From assembly GCA_022559845.1 (NCBI GenBank), contig CM040118.1:233353224-233417223 (forward strand): a stretch of DNA of 64,000 bases, given 5' to 3'. This document shows positions 54,915 to 64,000 of the stretch, piece after piece. How positions within the stretch are numbered: position 1 is the first letter of the stretch; each line of letters opens with the position of its first letter. The notes under the pieces were generated by a model. That model ran no database searches and was not told the origin of the DNA. It saw only the letters and a program-made list of their open reading frames with translations. The DNA comes from Amorphophallus konjac (taxonomy: Eukaryota; Streptophyta; Magnoliopsida; Alismatales; Araceae). The position numbers and the translations under genes are program-made.

Positions 54915-56339
54915 CTACAGATTCCTGGGGAGACGCATCTTGTGCAGGTCTCCCAACATCTTGTAAATAAGACACAGAGCCACCGGGCAAAGGGACAGCT
55001 TAGTACCACAAGCCATGAGACAGGCAGGGTAAATGGCCTCTGCCCTAATCATGCTCTCGTCACCTTGCGGAAGAGCGAAAGAACAGATCCAGTAAACCAG
55101 GTATGCAGCACAGTGGGTGACTGCATCGACACCAGTAGGGTTTGGGTCCTCCCTCTGCCCTCCTCTTGAAGACGATGCTGATGCGGCCTGGCGTCGGACT
55201 CTCTTCTTCCGCTTCGGATCCATTGGCGCTATTGGGGGAAAGTCTTCATACTTCTTCTTCCCGCCGAAGAAATATTGGAGCCAGGTGCCCATCCGCACCC
55301 TCCGCTTCTCGCCCGACTTCCGAGCTTCCCTCGTGTCGTGCGACGAGTGATAGAGGGTGCGGTATGCCTTCATCAGATAGCGGTAAGCATGACCCGCCAG
55401 ATATCGACCCTCACCATCGGTCTGATCGTTCAACCAGTCGGGCCAGTAGACCTCCTCGTACGGTTCCCCGTCAACAGGTAGACCGCTAAGCTGTGAGAGG
55501 CTCCATAAATCCAGAGAAGTCTCTCCTTTCGAGGTATAGAAAGTGTTGTACTCAGGGCAGAATTCTTCGATCATGCCGCAGCATAAGCCTCGGGAGATGG
55601 GGTAGCGGTATCTTGAGGCGTATACGCTGTGATAGACGCCAGCCTTGGTCAGGATGGGAGCGTAATGATGTAGCACATAATCTGTGAACTCCACTGCTCC
55701 AGGCCTAAATGCGTGAGCATTGGTGGCCCTCAGCTCGGCAAACCACCCCACGGATATCTGGTGTGTGAAACGGACCGCCAGGCAGTCCAGCAGAAAGGAT
55801 TCTTCTCTGTACCCCCATCTCAACGGGGCAAGAAACAAGCCAAAGATCGGCTTTTCCCGGTCTACCCGGCCTGCGGAATCATTCCACCGAGCGGGCACAA
55901 ATTCAGGGGCCCTAGTTAGCAGCCCATCTTCTGGAGCCAGATCTTGCAGTCCAAGCACGACGCTCCATTTCCTGACTTCTCCGGGAAGATAAATTGGCCT
56001 TCCCCGCACCACACAGTCTGTTAGACTATCCCTCTCCACTAACAAGGCCTGCTCGGCCTTGCGGACAAGGAACATGTCTCTCTTCCCCTGAAGGTTGAAG
56101 CGCCGAAGGAAGGACATCAGATGTTTGTCCTTGGGGTAATCCCGCCTGACAGCGCCTTCCCAGTCATAGTGAAAAGAATCGCCTCCAAGGATGAGGAGAC
56201 GGCCAGTGTCCATAGTATCGGTCTCCGAATCCGAGGACTCTGCAACTACGGCAAGTTGATCGTGCCCCCGATCAAGGGAATGAACATTCTCCCACGTCAC
56301 CACGGCGCGGGAGGTGGAAGAAGAAGAACCAGATGCCAT
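54915..56339 (-). CDS. Plant mobile domain protein, antisense ORF, exon 1 front part
   Basis: 474 codons are open from ATG 56339 to TAG 54915. The N-terminus is Ser-rich. Residues about 230-330 carry the PMD block: F-C-P-E-Y-N-T-F, G-E-T-S-L-D-L-W-S-L, L-S-G-L-P-V-D-G-E-P-Y. Residues 376-383 are a basic K-R-K-K-R-V-R-R, a likely nuclear signal. Residues 409-465 carry the second PMD block (Y-L-V-Y-W-I-C-S-F-A-L-P, R-A-E-A-I-Y-P-A-C-L-M-A, L-S-L-C-P-V-A-L). PMD proteins of plants include MAIN/MAIL1-type nuclear factors and many transposon-encoded copies. The 474-residue frame being intact contrasts with the stops downstream. Confidence 0.8.
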   Translation of the reverse strand: MASGSSSSTSRAVVTWENVHSLDRGHDQLAVVAESSDSETDTMDTGRLLILGGDSFHYDWEGAVRRDYPKDKHLMSFLRRFNLQGKRDMFLVRKAEQALLVERDSLTDCVVRGRPIYLPGEVRKWSVVLGLQDLAPEDGLLTRAPEFVPARWNDSAGRVDREKPIFGLFLAPLRWGYREESFLLDCLAVRFTHQISVGWFAELRATNAHAFRPGAVEFTDYVLHHYAPILTKAGVYHSVYASRYRYPISRGLCCGMIEEFCPEYNTFYTSKGETSLDLWSLSQLSGLPVDGEPYEEVYWPDWLNDQTDGEGRYLAGHAYRYLMKAYRTLYHSSHDTREARKSGEKRRVRMGTWLQYFFGGKKKYEDFPPIAPMDPKRKKRVRRQAASASSSRGGQREDPNPTGVDAVTHCAAYLVYWICSFALPQGDESMIRAEAIYPACLMACGTKLSLCPVALCLIYKMLGDLHKMRLPRNL

Positions 56340-56344
56340 GTTAG

Positions 56345-56621
56345 CTGCAAAGAAGCGCATCAAACAATAAACAAAGTCAGAAAATAGTTGATCCAAACAA
56401 ATTTCTGACAAAATTTCGGCAGAGTCTCCCCAGCATGGGAGAAGGCCAAAGAAAAGCGGGAACACATCCACTAAGGGAACGGCCCCTAAAAGTAGCCATC
56501 GGCATTACACCAAGGCCAAATAGGACACCCGGGGGAATAGCTCCGAGGGCAAGCCCAACTAGGAGCCTCCCGGGGCCAAAAAGACGGGTTAAAAACCCAA
56601 ATGAACAAGCGACCTGCTCAC
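56345..56621 (-). other. Candidate 5' UTR intron of the antisense gene
   Basis: The sequence CTTCTTTGCAG ends six bases before the ATG triplet on the - strand, after a T-rich stretch. A donor-like GCGG|GTGAGC lies 277 bases upstream at 56621. Both ends fit plant consensus, but there is no coding frame to test it. Confidence 0.35.
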
Positions 56622-56751
56622 CCGCTTAAAGGGGACGACCGCGGTCGCTCACCACTCGCCCAGCGCCGAAGTCGGAGAGGGGGGAAAAGCAGGAAGAGAA
56701 AGAAAGTTGCTGTGTAAATGAGGAAGAATGAAGTAAAAATCAAAGGGGAAA

Positions 56752-56760
56752 TAATATATA
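56752..56760 (-). promoter_or_regulatory. Candidate TATA box for the antisense gene
   Basis: On the - strand the sequence is CCCTATATATTATTTCC. It is the only good TATA motif on this strand within 700 bases of the ATG, and it leaves about 390 bases of leader. Confidence 0.45.
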
Positions 56761-57076
56761 GGGAGGCATCCCCCTTTGGTTAATCCGGTGTGCTATTTAG
56801 CGCGCCGAATTAACACCCTTCAACAAAAAGGCGCGCCGGAATTGGCCACGCCAGATTAACGGCCAAATGACCGGGACCGCACCGTATTAAAACACGCAAA
56901 GCTCAAGGGTGCGCCGGATTAAACCCACGCCGTATTAACATTCAAACGGCGCCGGATTGACATTCGTACCGTATTAAGGGCCATCCCAAGCTTCCAACAA
57001 TTGAAGAGGAGATCATTCCGGGCGATGTTCATCCGTCGGTCTTGCTGCACTCCTGCCTCACTTGCAACACCCGCGT
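56761..57076 (+). other. GGCGCGCC-rich stretch before the 3' LTR
   Basis: Several GGCGCGCC or close forms occur, each next to AATTA/TTAA (near 56800, 56830, 56908 and 56945). No frame or other feature is visible. Related clusters lie in the LTR. Confidence 0.6.
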
Positions 57077-57088
57077 CTGGGGGGCATT
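57077..57088 (+). other. Polypurine tract of the Tat element
   Basis: CTGGGGGGCATT directly precedes TGTTGGCAC. A G-run followed by CATT is usual for Tat elements. Confidence 0.75.
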
Positions 57089-59106
57089 TGTTGGCACACA
57101 AAATATGATCATTGGCGACCAAGCCGTAAAGACGAATGATACGGCCCGCTGAAGCATAGAAGCCGATAAAGATCAACTTACTGAAGACTTCTCAAGCTGC
57201 CAGAGCCCCAAGTCACCTAGGACGAACATCGGGGACTTCACCTCAGAAAAAGTTGAGATGAATCCACAACCAACTGGCAGTGCGACCAAGCCTGCCTAAT
57301 GATCCGGCATCGACTCCGTCGTGCTGCTACCCTGCACCCGTCGCCGATCAAGGACGACGGTCTACCCGATGGCTCGCCACCTGAATGAAGACTCTCCTGA
57401 GATGAAAAACTCCCTTGGCTCTTCAGAACAGAAGACCGGGGGCTCTGTCGGCGGAAGATCCCGGCTACCCAGCACGAGTACGGCTTCTCGCCAAGTTGGG
57501 TCCATTAGTGGCCGAATGATCGCCCGGCCTGAGCGGAACTATCCCGGGTGTCACCCCACCCTCCAAGAAGCATTAAGTACAAGCCGGACCGAGCCAGCAA
57601 CACAGGTCGTAGCGCAGAAAGCCGTGTCAGCGAAAGACCCGCGTGCTCAAACAAAAGGCACTCAAGGTTCTAAGAATGGCCATACATCATCCTAAAAGCT
57701 TCGACAAAACTTCTTGTCAAAGGTTTCGAGGAACGGCGGCAAGATGAATGTTCACGGTGACTTCCGGAACAACCTTCGGACTCACCGGCTGACCCGCAAT
57801 GTGTGGAGGATGTTAATCCGGCGCGCCCTTATCCGGCGCGCCCCCTTAAACCGGCGCCCCTTTATCCCGGCGCGCTGAAGATTGTGAAGCCTTTTTCCGG
57901 CACGCCATTTCTCACGCCGGATCAAGTTTCGAGCCCGCTCCTATATATGGGGCTACTCGACCAGAAAAGAAAGAGAGGGAGAAGGGGTTTTCTACGGGCA
58001 ACTGCTGAAGAGAGGGGGAGAGCCTGAAAGCCGTTCGAGTCCGGGAGAAAGGGTTTTTTCCTCGGGTAAAAGGTAGGGTTTTTGCTGAGCACTCTTCGCC
58101 GCCGCCTTCCTTCCTCTACCTGGAGCCCTCCGGAGCCGGAGAAGATAGAAGAGCATGATACTCTATTTTAGGACAGGTGGGTTATCTGTGTGTTTCCGAC
58201 CGTCCTACTATTTGTCTTTTTTAATAAAAATGTAAGCGAGAGGGGGGGGGGAGATGACGATGATAGGAGCCAATCTCATCCCCCCCCTTCGCCATCTTAT
58301 GATTTGGTCTTCTGTGAGCCTTGTTGTAATTAGAGCACGGTGCCGGCGCCGAATCGGCAATATATGCCTTAGCCTTCCCCGTTGAGGGGATGCCAGTGAA
58401 TATATGGATGTGATGATGTGTTGAATGCTCGACGCCTTCTCTCCCTCACCTCCCCTCTTCTATTTTAGTTGGTGTACATCGGTCTCCCTCGTGCGCGATT
58501 TCTGATTCTCGTTGCTTCGATTGCAAATGCGCCCTGGGCCGCCATGGGCTATAGAGATGACCCCTCCCCGGGTCTTTCATGTCGAGGTCGTGGCCGTGCT
58601 TCGTCCGGTGATTTCTATATATTGGGTGGGCAGAGTCGTGCTTGTGCGCATGTATCTTCTCGCCTTGATACGAGGTCTTGCCATTCCCTCTCCCCTTCGC
58701 ACTATTCTATTGCCTAGAGGAGTTGGAAGTCGCCTCAAGAGCGGTAAGACCTTTCTTGTGATCACGCACCCTAGCCGCTCGAGCATATGTATGTATAAGT
58801 ACACCATCCTGTCTGCATATTAGTTACATCTCTCCGTGATTGTGGCTTGCCTTCTCCTCTGTGAATGGTAACCCAGTCTCGCGGGCATTAACACCTCGAC
58901 TTTATGGGTGGTGATTTTCCAATATCGAATATCCTCATTCTTCTCGCAGCCATTGAGTCACTCGCATCTCGTCGATTTCACCTCAGTCATATGGGGAGGG
59001 GGATATTCCCCATTGTTTCACGGAGCTGCTAATTGGTCAAGGGACTCTACCTCTCAATGGTAGATGCTCCCCAGAGGCCACAGAGCGGATAGTAATAGGG
59101 GCTTCA
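57089..59106 (+). repeat. 3' LTR of the Tat element, interrupted by copia E
   Basis: It matches 7380-9385 of the 5' LTR nearly throughout. It stops in GGGGCTTCA at 59106, where the TGTAAGG end of the copia element begins. The remaining part is expected to the right of E. Confidence 0.93.
57952..57957 (+). promoter_or_regulatory. TATA box of the Tat 3' LTR
   Basis: TATATA in the same context as 8232-8238. Confidence 0.55.
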
Positions 59107-60693
59107 TGTAAGGTTTCGCACAGCACCTACGGGCGACGCATCGGATAATAAAAATTTAATTTACCCGATTCCGGTGTTATGGAAATCTTAATCTGTGCTC
59201 TAATCGGTGTTTCTAATACCCTAATTACGGGTTGCGTGTTTCACCTTACGCGGAACAACGCTATCCGTGATGCTCGATGCAGAATAACGAGCCGCACAGC
59301 TGTACGGCCTCTAGAGCAGATCCACCCGAACCCTTGCACAGTGACGGTACCTCCCCGGCACAACTTTCCCCGGCTCTAACACCTTCTGGAGAGAGAGAGA
59401 GAGCAAGGGGGAGAAAGGGGGGAGACTAATCCTCTCCTTAATGCTTAATGCTTGATTAGCATTAAGGGGGGGTTGGAAGGAGAAGCCAAGAGTTTGAATG
59501 AACTCACGTAGATGGCTATATATAGAGTTTAGGCTTATTAGAAAAGGGCTCCAAAAGATCGAAACTGTATATATATCGTATCTCATATTATACATATGTA
59601 TTAAGCTCCATTTACACTCCTCTCCAAAAGGAATTAAAAGGAAATAATACATACATTTGTATAATAATTATCTGTCACCCAAGAATCCATTGTGTGTGAT
59701 CCTCTAGGCCTATAGTCACTCTAGTTTAAGCCCCATTAACTTCTAATTCTTAATTAGAAGTAAATTAAACGTATTATTCGCTTCTACAAGAGCCGAATAA
59801 TGGTTTAATTCATTCCGAACCTACAATCACGTTAGGTCAAGCAAATCCGCGTGATCCTAGAGGACGCCGGGTTTAAACCAGCCTATCTGGTACCTGTAAG
59901 TCCACAGTTACTGCATCGATATAATCCCTCGCTCCTTCTATGAGTCTGGTACGATCGAGGGTACGGTATCTGTCAAACCCCATGATCGTGCCATTTGACT
60001 ATGACCTCCTTAAAGTGTATGACGTCCGTTCTAAACGAACTCACACGACCCTGGCCAGGGATTTAACGGACCGTCAATGTCATGACCCATTAACTGTCTG
60101 ATATATACCCGACAGTGAGCGATCCCTTCTTGATCATTGACGATCTTCACACGTATCCTGGAGTGGTTAACGACTCAGCAACTCATGACTTATGGTTAAA
60201 GTCACTTAGCCAAGTAATTAAACCATTCCAGTCCTCGTGTAAGATCCGATCAATGTCTCAGGTCAAAGAACCAACGATGCTACTGAGACAGTTGGATCTT
60301 CAGTTGACATTAGGTATAATCAACCATCTGAAGATCTAATAACGGATCAGTTCAGTGTACATCCTCCAAGGACATACACCTACACATATGTGTTGGTGCC
60401 CCGCACCAATGACCATGAGACTGGTCACTGACACATCATGTGTACTGGTTTAATAGGTAATCAAAGTCCCCGAGTGATTACCCTCCAACCAGGAACAGTT
60501 TAAGGTATGTGTACATGTAAAGTCAATCTCATGTTCGAGATCCCATCTCGAGCTGACTTTACAACCACATATCCTAGGGACAACGTAAAGTAACACAATT
60601 GCATATTTACGCTCAAACACCACTTTATTAATGAACAAGATCGTACAACTATTGGGCCTACCCGATCTGAAATTGGCCTGTAGCACACCAACA
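59107..60693 (-). repeat. 3' LTR of copia element E
   Basis: On the - strand it starts TGTTGGTGTGCTAC and ends GCGAAACCTTACA, 1587 bases. The partner LTR is outside the window, so the left boundary rests on the Tat LTR breakpoint and the right boundary on the purine tract. A (GA)n run lies at 59389-59403. No gene is present in it. Confidence 0.88.
59517..59524 (-). promoter_or_regulatory. TATA box of copia E LTR
   Basis: On the - strand CTCTATATATAGCC, about 1170 bases from the LTR start. Transcription would begin near 59490. Confidence 0.5.
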
Positions 60694-60711
60694 CTAACAA
60701 TCTCCCACTTG
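60694..60711 (-). other. Polypurine tract of copia E
   Basis: On the - strand AAGTGGGAGATTGTTAG directly precedes the LTR start. The form GTGGGAGATTGTT is typical of plant copia elements. Confidence 0.88.
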
Positions 60712-60713
60712 AA

Positions 60714-61544
60714 CTACAGCCAATTGCCCACAACTTTGAGGCCCATCTTATCCCGATGATGCTCAAATACAGTCTGTGTCAATGGCTTAGTCAGTGGATC
60801 TGCTATGTTATCTTCTGACGGTACATGCTCTACCATCACATCTCCACGATCAACAATCTCCCGAATAAGGTGAAAGCGCCTGAGAATATGCTTTGACCTT
60901 TGGTGAGATCTCAGTTCCTTCGCCTGGGCGATGGCCCCATTATTATCACAAAATAATGGGATGGGAGCTGATATCTCGGGAACTACGTTAAGTTTCAAGA
61001 TGAATTTCTTCATCCAGACGGCTTCCTTAGCAGCTTCAGCTGTAGCAATATATTCCGCCTCCATCGTCGAGTCTGCAGTTGTGTCTTGCTTGGAGCTTCT
61101 CCAACTGACTGCCCCTCCATTCAACATGAATACAAATCCAGAAATGGATTTGTAGTCATCTAGATATGACTGGAAACTAGAATCTGTGTAAGCTCTAAGC
61201 TGTAGGTCCTCTCCTCTATAAAGCAGAAAAAGATCCTTAGCCCTTCGCAGGTACTTAAGGATACCCTTTACTGCCTTCCAGTGCTCTTCGCCTGGATTTG
61301 CCTGATATCTACTGACAATGTTCAAAGCATTGGCAACATCAGGCCATGTACATAGCATTGCATACATGATTGACCCTATCGCCGAAGCATAGTGTACTTT
61401 ATTCATGTGTGCCACCTCCTCAGAAGTTTTAGGACTCATCCCCTTGGATAGGCAAATTCCATGTCTCATGAGAATGAGACCTCTCTTGGAATTTTTCATC
61501 CTAAACCTTTTGAGGATAGTATCTATGTACATGGATTGGGATAT
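60714..61544 (-). pseudogene. pol: RT end and RNase H of copia E
   Basis: From M-Y-I-D-T-I-L-K-R-F the frame shows A-I-G-S-I-M-Y-A-M, R-P-D (as W-P-D-V-A-N-A-L), W-R-S-S-K-Q-D, S-T-M-E-A-E-Y-I-A, F-C-D-N-N-G-A-I, H-I-L-R-R-F-H-L-I-R and N-I-A-D-P-L-T-K-P. These are RNase H blocks of copia. A TGA at 61545-61547 precedes it where Gly is usual. It ends at G-N-W-L, close to the LTR. Confidence 0.9.
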
Positions 61545-61958
61545 TCATAACATCCTTTTAGATCTATCTCGATAGATCCTTATGCCCAGCACATAGGATG
61601 CTTCTCCCAAATCCTTCATAGAGAAAGTCTTGGACAACCAAGACTTAGTTGATGTCAACATCCCTACATCATTCCCAATGAGTAAGATGTCATCAACATA
61701 AAGGACCAAGAAGGTCACTGAGCTCCCACTGACCTTCTTGTAAACACATGGTTCATCTTCATTCCGAATGAAGTTGAAAGATTTGACAGCCTCGTCAAAT
61801 CTTAAGTTCCAGCTTCTAGATGCCTTCTTTAATCCATAAATTGACCTTTGAAGTTTGCATACCTTATTAGGATGTAGCTTGGAAGTGAATCCTTCAGGCT
61901 GTACCATGTACACCTCTTCTGACAGGTTTCCATTAAGAAAAGTTATCTTCACATCCAT
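61545..61958 (-). pseudogene. pol: RT palm of copia E
   Basis: It shows M-D-V-K-I-T-F-L-N-G, Y-M-V-Q-P-E-G-F, Y-G-L-K-K-A-S-R-S-W and the catalytic Y-V-D-D-I-L-L-I-G (YVDD at 61689-61700), then F-S-M-K-D-L-G-E-A. Upstream TAA (61959-61961) replaces an expected Gln. Confidence 0.93.
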
Positions 61959-62399
61959 TTACCAAATCTCATAATCCAGGTATGCAGCAATGGCAAGGAG
62001 GATTCTGATTGACTTAACCATGGCTACCGGCGAAAACGTCTCGTCATAGTCAATGCCTTCCCTTTGACGATATCCTTTTGCCACTAGTCTAGCCTTGTAT
62101 GTGTAAACCTGTCCATCTGCACCGATTTTCCTTTTGAAAATCCATTTGTAGCCGATAGGGACCTTCCCTTCGGGTACATCAACTAAGTTCCAAACTTTGT
62201 TGGTGTACATGGACTGGATCTCTGAATCCATAGCCTGTTGCCATTTCTCGGAGTCTACACTACGGATCGCCTCTTGGTACGACTGAGGATCATCATCCTC
62301 ATCGATACATACCTTAGAGGACCCCTCTGAGACATGTCCAACATATCTCTCAGGTTCTCTCGGTAGTCTACCAGATCTCCGTAGTGTCAGTGTTTCACC
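61959..62399 (-). pseudogene. pol: RT N-terminal part of copia E
   Basis: It contains V-P-I-G-Y-K-W-I-F-K-R-K, Y-K-A-R-L-V-A-K-G-Y-R-Q and E-T-F-S-P-V-A, the first RT blocks. The preceding part is an acidic linker. Confidence 0.9.
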
Positions 62400-62828
62400 T
62401 TAAATAGGATCAACCGATACAGTCTCATCCAATGAGTTTGTGTCTATGGGTTGTGGTTCTTGGACCTCGTCCAATTCTATCTGGCTCCCACTATTTTTCT
62501 GGAGTAGATATTCTCTTTCCAGAAATACAGCTCTCTTGGCCACTAAGATCCTTTGCTCAGAAGGGTGATAGAAATAATATCCAAACGTCTCCTTTGGATA
62601 TCCCACAAACCTACACTTATCGGTCCTTGACTCAAGCTTATCACTCTCGTTCTTCTTTGCATGAGCAGGACACCCCCAAATTTTAATGTGATTAAAATTT
62701 GGTTTCCTGCCCTTCCATATCTCATATGGTATAGAAGGAACTGATTTACTTGAGATCCTATTCAATAAATAAGCTGCAGTCTCTAACGCATAGCCCCAGA
62801 GAGACAAGGGTAGTCCTGACATAGACAT
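62400..62828 (-). pseudogene. pol: Integrase C-terminus of copia E
   Basis: It contains L-W-G-Y-A-L-E-T-A-A-Y-L-L-N-R, K-I-W-G-C-P-A-H, F-V-G-Y-P-K-E-T-F-G-Y, the integrase C-terminal GKGY-like region. TAA at 62400-62402 ends it. Confidence 0.88.
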
Positions 62829-63008
62829 CGTGGATCAGACCATGTCTAACAAGGTCCTGTTTCTCCTTTCGGATACACCATTATGTTGTCGTGTATACGG
62901 TGGAGTCCACTGAGAAACTATTCCATAGTCTTTAAGATAAGAAGTGAATTCATGACTTAAGTATTCACCTCCTCGATCCAATCGAAGAGCCTTAATACTT
63001 TTGCCAGT
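62829..63008 (-). pseudogene. pol: Integrase middle part of copia E
   Basis: In the same frame, after TAG 63009-63011, lie L-R-L-D-R-G-G-E-Y, W-T-P-P-Y-T-R-Q-H-N-G-V and E-R-R-N-R-T-L, holding the second Asp and the Glu of the DDE triad. A TGA follows after L-D-M-V where Arg is usual. Confidence 0.85.
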
Positions 63009-63776
63009 CTATTTCTCTACTTCATTCTTGTATTCCTTAAACTTCTCAAAGGCTTGTGACTTATGTCTCATTAAATACACATAGCCATATCTAGAGAAGT
63101 CATCAATAAAAGAAATGAAATAGAGATAACCTCCTTTTGCTTCTATGGACATGGGTCCACACACATCCGAGTGTATGAGTTCGAGAAGGTCAACAGCCCT
63201 CTCTCCATGTCCAGCAAAGGGAGCCTTAGTCATTTTCCCCATGAGACACGACTCACAGGTATCAAATGGCTTGTATTCGAACGAATTCAAATACCCATTT
63301 GAGTGTAAGTGAGAGACTCTTTTCTCACCTACATTACCAAGTCTGCAATGCCATAGATATGCAGAATTCACTTCATCAACATTGGAAATTTGCATAACAT
63401 TAGAACGTGTATCTAATACATAAAGACCATTGACTAATGAACCATTGGCTATAACCAAACCATTATTCATTATAGAGCACACAGTGCTATTAAAAGTCAA
63501 TGTATATCCAATGTTATACAAGCCAGAGATTGAAATAATGTTCTTAATAATATTAGGAACATAATAACAGTCATTCAGCTCCAGAATGACTCCTGAAGGT
63601 AAACTGAGCCGTGCAGTCCCGACAGCTTTGGCAGAAACCAAAGCTCCATTGCCCATCCTCAGTTCAATCTCCTTTTTGCCCAATCGCCTTCTATTTGTCA
63701 GCACCTGCACAGAATTACAGATATGAGATGCACATCCAGTATCCAATACCCATGATGTGGATTCCATATATGACAA
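63009..63776 (-). pseudogene. pol: Protease and integrase N-terminus of copia E
   Basis: The protease active site is W-V-L-D-T-G-C-A-S-H-I-C-N. The integrase zinc region shows W-H-C-R-L-G and H-L-H-S-N-G, then C-E-S-C-L-M-G-K. The first catalytic Asp is in H-S-D-V-C-G-P-M. It ends with TAG at 63009-63011 where Gln is usual. Confidence 0.92.
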
Positions 63777-64000
63777 ATTAAGGTCTATGACAAAAATACC
63801 TTCATTTAGAATTGCCTTGCAATTCCTTTTCCAATGCCCAGTTTCCCCGCATCGAAAATATTTATCTTCCTTTTCATTCTTCTTGCCCTTCCCTTTGTCA
63901 ACTTTGGCGATTTGCTTACCCGTGGCCTTTTTCTTTCCTTTCCCTTTGTTACTTGTAGTGGATATCTGGGTGGCCTTCCTTTTCTTATTGGCCCGGCCAA
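63777..64000 (-). pseudogene. gag: Gag zinc knuckle of copia E
   Basis: In the frame of the protease the sequence reads K-Y-F-R-C-G-E-T-G-H-W-K-R-N-C-K. This is a C-x2-C-x4-H-x4-C knuckle whose first Cys is replaced by Tyr. The N-terminal Gag lies outside the window. A second frame here is a shadow. Confidence 0.82.

Larger units (their letters stand above)
51254..56339 (-). pseudogene. Antisense plant-mobile-domain gene with introns, inside the Tat element
   Basis: From ATG 56339 (context AACATGG, A at -3 and G at +4) to TAG 51254 the - strand reads as a five-exon gene. Exon 1 encodes a plant mobile domain. Later exons encode a basic/acidic linker and a C-terminal coiled coil. Four introns with GT-AG ends (53583-53499, 53198-53132, 52996-52916, 52481-52400) join exons with matching phases (1, 1, 1, 0). 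The frame carries at least eight nonsense stops and two frameshifts, so this copy is dead. The gene lies between the tandem repeats and the purine tract of the Tat element. Antisense extra ORFs of this kind are known from Tat-lineage elements; the intron structure is my reading of the sequence. Confidence 0.78.
7380..59106 (+). mobile_element. Giant Tat-lineage Ty3/gypsy element (Ogre/Retand-like)
   Basis: TGTTGGCAC at 7380 and at 57089 opens a pair of direct repeats. Between them are gag, protease, RT, RNase H, an extra archaeal-type RNase H and integrase in Tat order, then tandem repeats and an antisense gene. The pol is split at 17251/44551 by element A and the 3' LTR is cut at 59106 by copia element E. 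Removing A leaves about 24.4 kb of its own sequence in the window. The missing end of the 3' LTR (about 1.7 kb if the 5' LTR boundary is right) should follow E. The candidate left target site is ACAGC (7375-7379). Confidence 0.88.
59107..64000 (-). mobile_element. Element E: Ty1/copia retrotransposon (5' part outside window)
   Basis: An LTR at 59107-60693, a - strand purine tract and a pol with the order protease, integrase, RT, RNase H (copia order, with integrase before RT) define it. It reads on the - strand and continues beyond 64000. One frame serves all pieces, with about six nonsense stops. The left flank CTTCA (59102-59106) is a candidate target-site duplication. It inserted into the 3' LTR of the Tat element. 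Confidence 0.93.

Noticed and set aside
51254..56339. The antisense PMD gene as an independent host gene inserted into the Tat element
   Set aside because: No target-site duplication or element ends flank it. It lies where antisense ORFs are known in Tat elements. A very old capture from a host gene remains possible.
59179..59379. Short + strand frame in the copia LTR
   Set aside because: It lies in LTR DNA and has no recognisable product.

Overview
This window is plant nuclear DNA made entirely of nested LTR retrotransposons. I see no host gene, tRNA, rRNA or CRISPR array. The plant assignment rests on initiator-Met-tRNA primer sites (TGGTATCAGAGC) on four elements, chromodomain-type Ty3/gypsy polyproteins, a Tat-lineage element with a second (archaeal-type) RNase H, and a plant mobile domain (PMD) gene on the antisense strand of that element. 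Stacks like this suggest heterochromatin of a large-genome angiosperm. The species cannot be told from the sequence.

Layout. (1) 1-6104, + strand: element 1, a pol-less Ty3/gypsy chromovirus derivative whose 5' LTR is cut by the window edge. (2) 6105-7379, - strand: element D, a fragment of a Tekay/Del-type gypsy pol, apparently the host of element 1 on its left and of the Tat element on its right. (3) 7380-59106, + strand: a giant Tat-lineage element, about 24.4 kb of its own sequence in the window. It has an LTR of about 3.7 kb, gag, protease, RT, RNase H, archaeal-type RNase H and integrase, then 3 kb of tandem-repeat arrays, an antisense intron-bearing PMD gene, and a 3' LTR. (4) Inside its pol at 17252-44545 (TSD CAGCT) sits element A, - strand, a second pol-less chromovirus. 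(5) Element C (22247-32200, - strand, TSD AAGTT) has entered A at the junction of its LTR and primer site. (6) Element B (32514-42455, + strand, TSD GCTTC) has entered the 5' LTR of A. B and C keep a complete set of gag-pol domains but carry stop codons. (7) 59107-64000, - strand: Ty1/copia element E has entered the 3' LTR of the Tat element and runs off the right edge.

How they relate. Elements 1 and C share LTR structure, polypurine tract and 3' coding sequence; A and B form a second such pair. Each pair looks like a non-autonomous element with an autonomous relative. Both pol-less elements keep the gag N-terminus and the integrase C-terminus/chromodomain, but the middle of pol is replaced by the same novel module in frame with gag. 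Its best block (G-S-I-T-S-V-C-T, G-H, T, E, L-L-F-L) is nearly identical in protein while differing mainly at third codon positions, which suggests selection on the protein.

The antisense PMD gene has four GT-AG introns of 67-85 bp whose phases all match. Almost every reading frame in the window is broken, mostly by TAG, TGA or TAA where Gln, Trp or Arg is expected. That is the pattern expected of methylated, silenced DNA.
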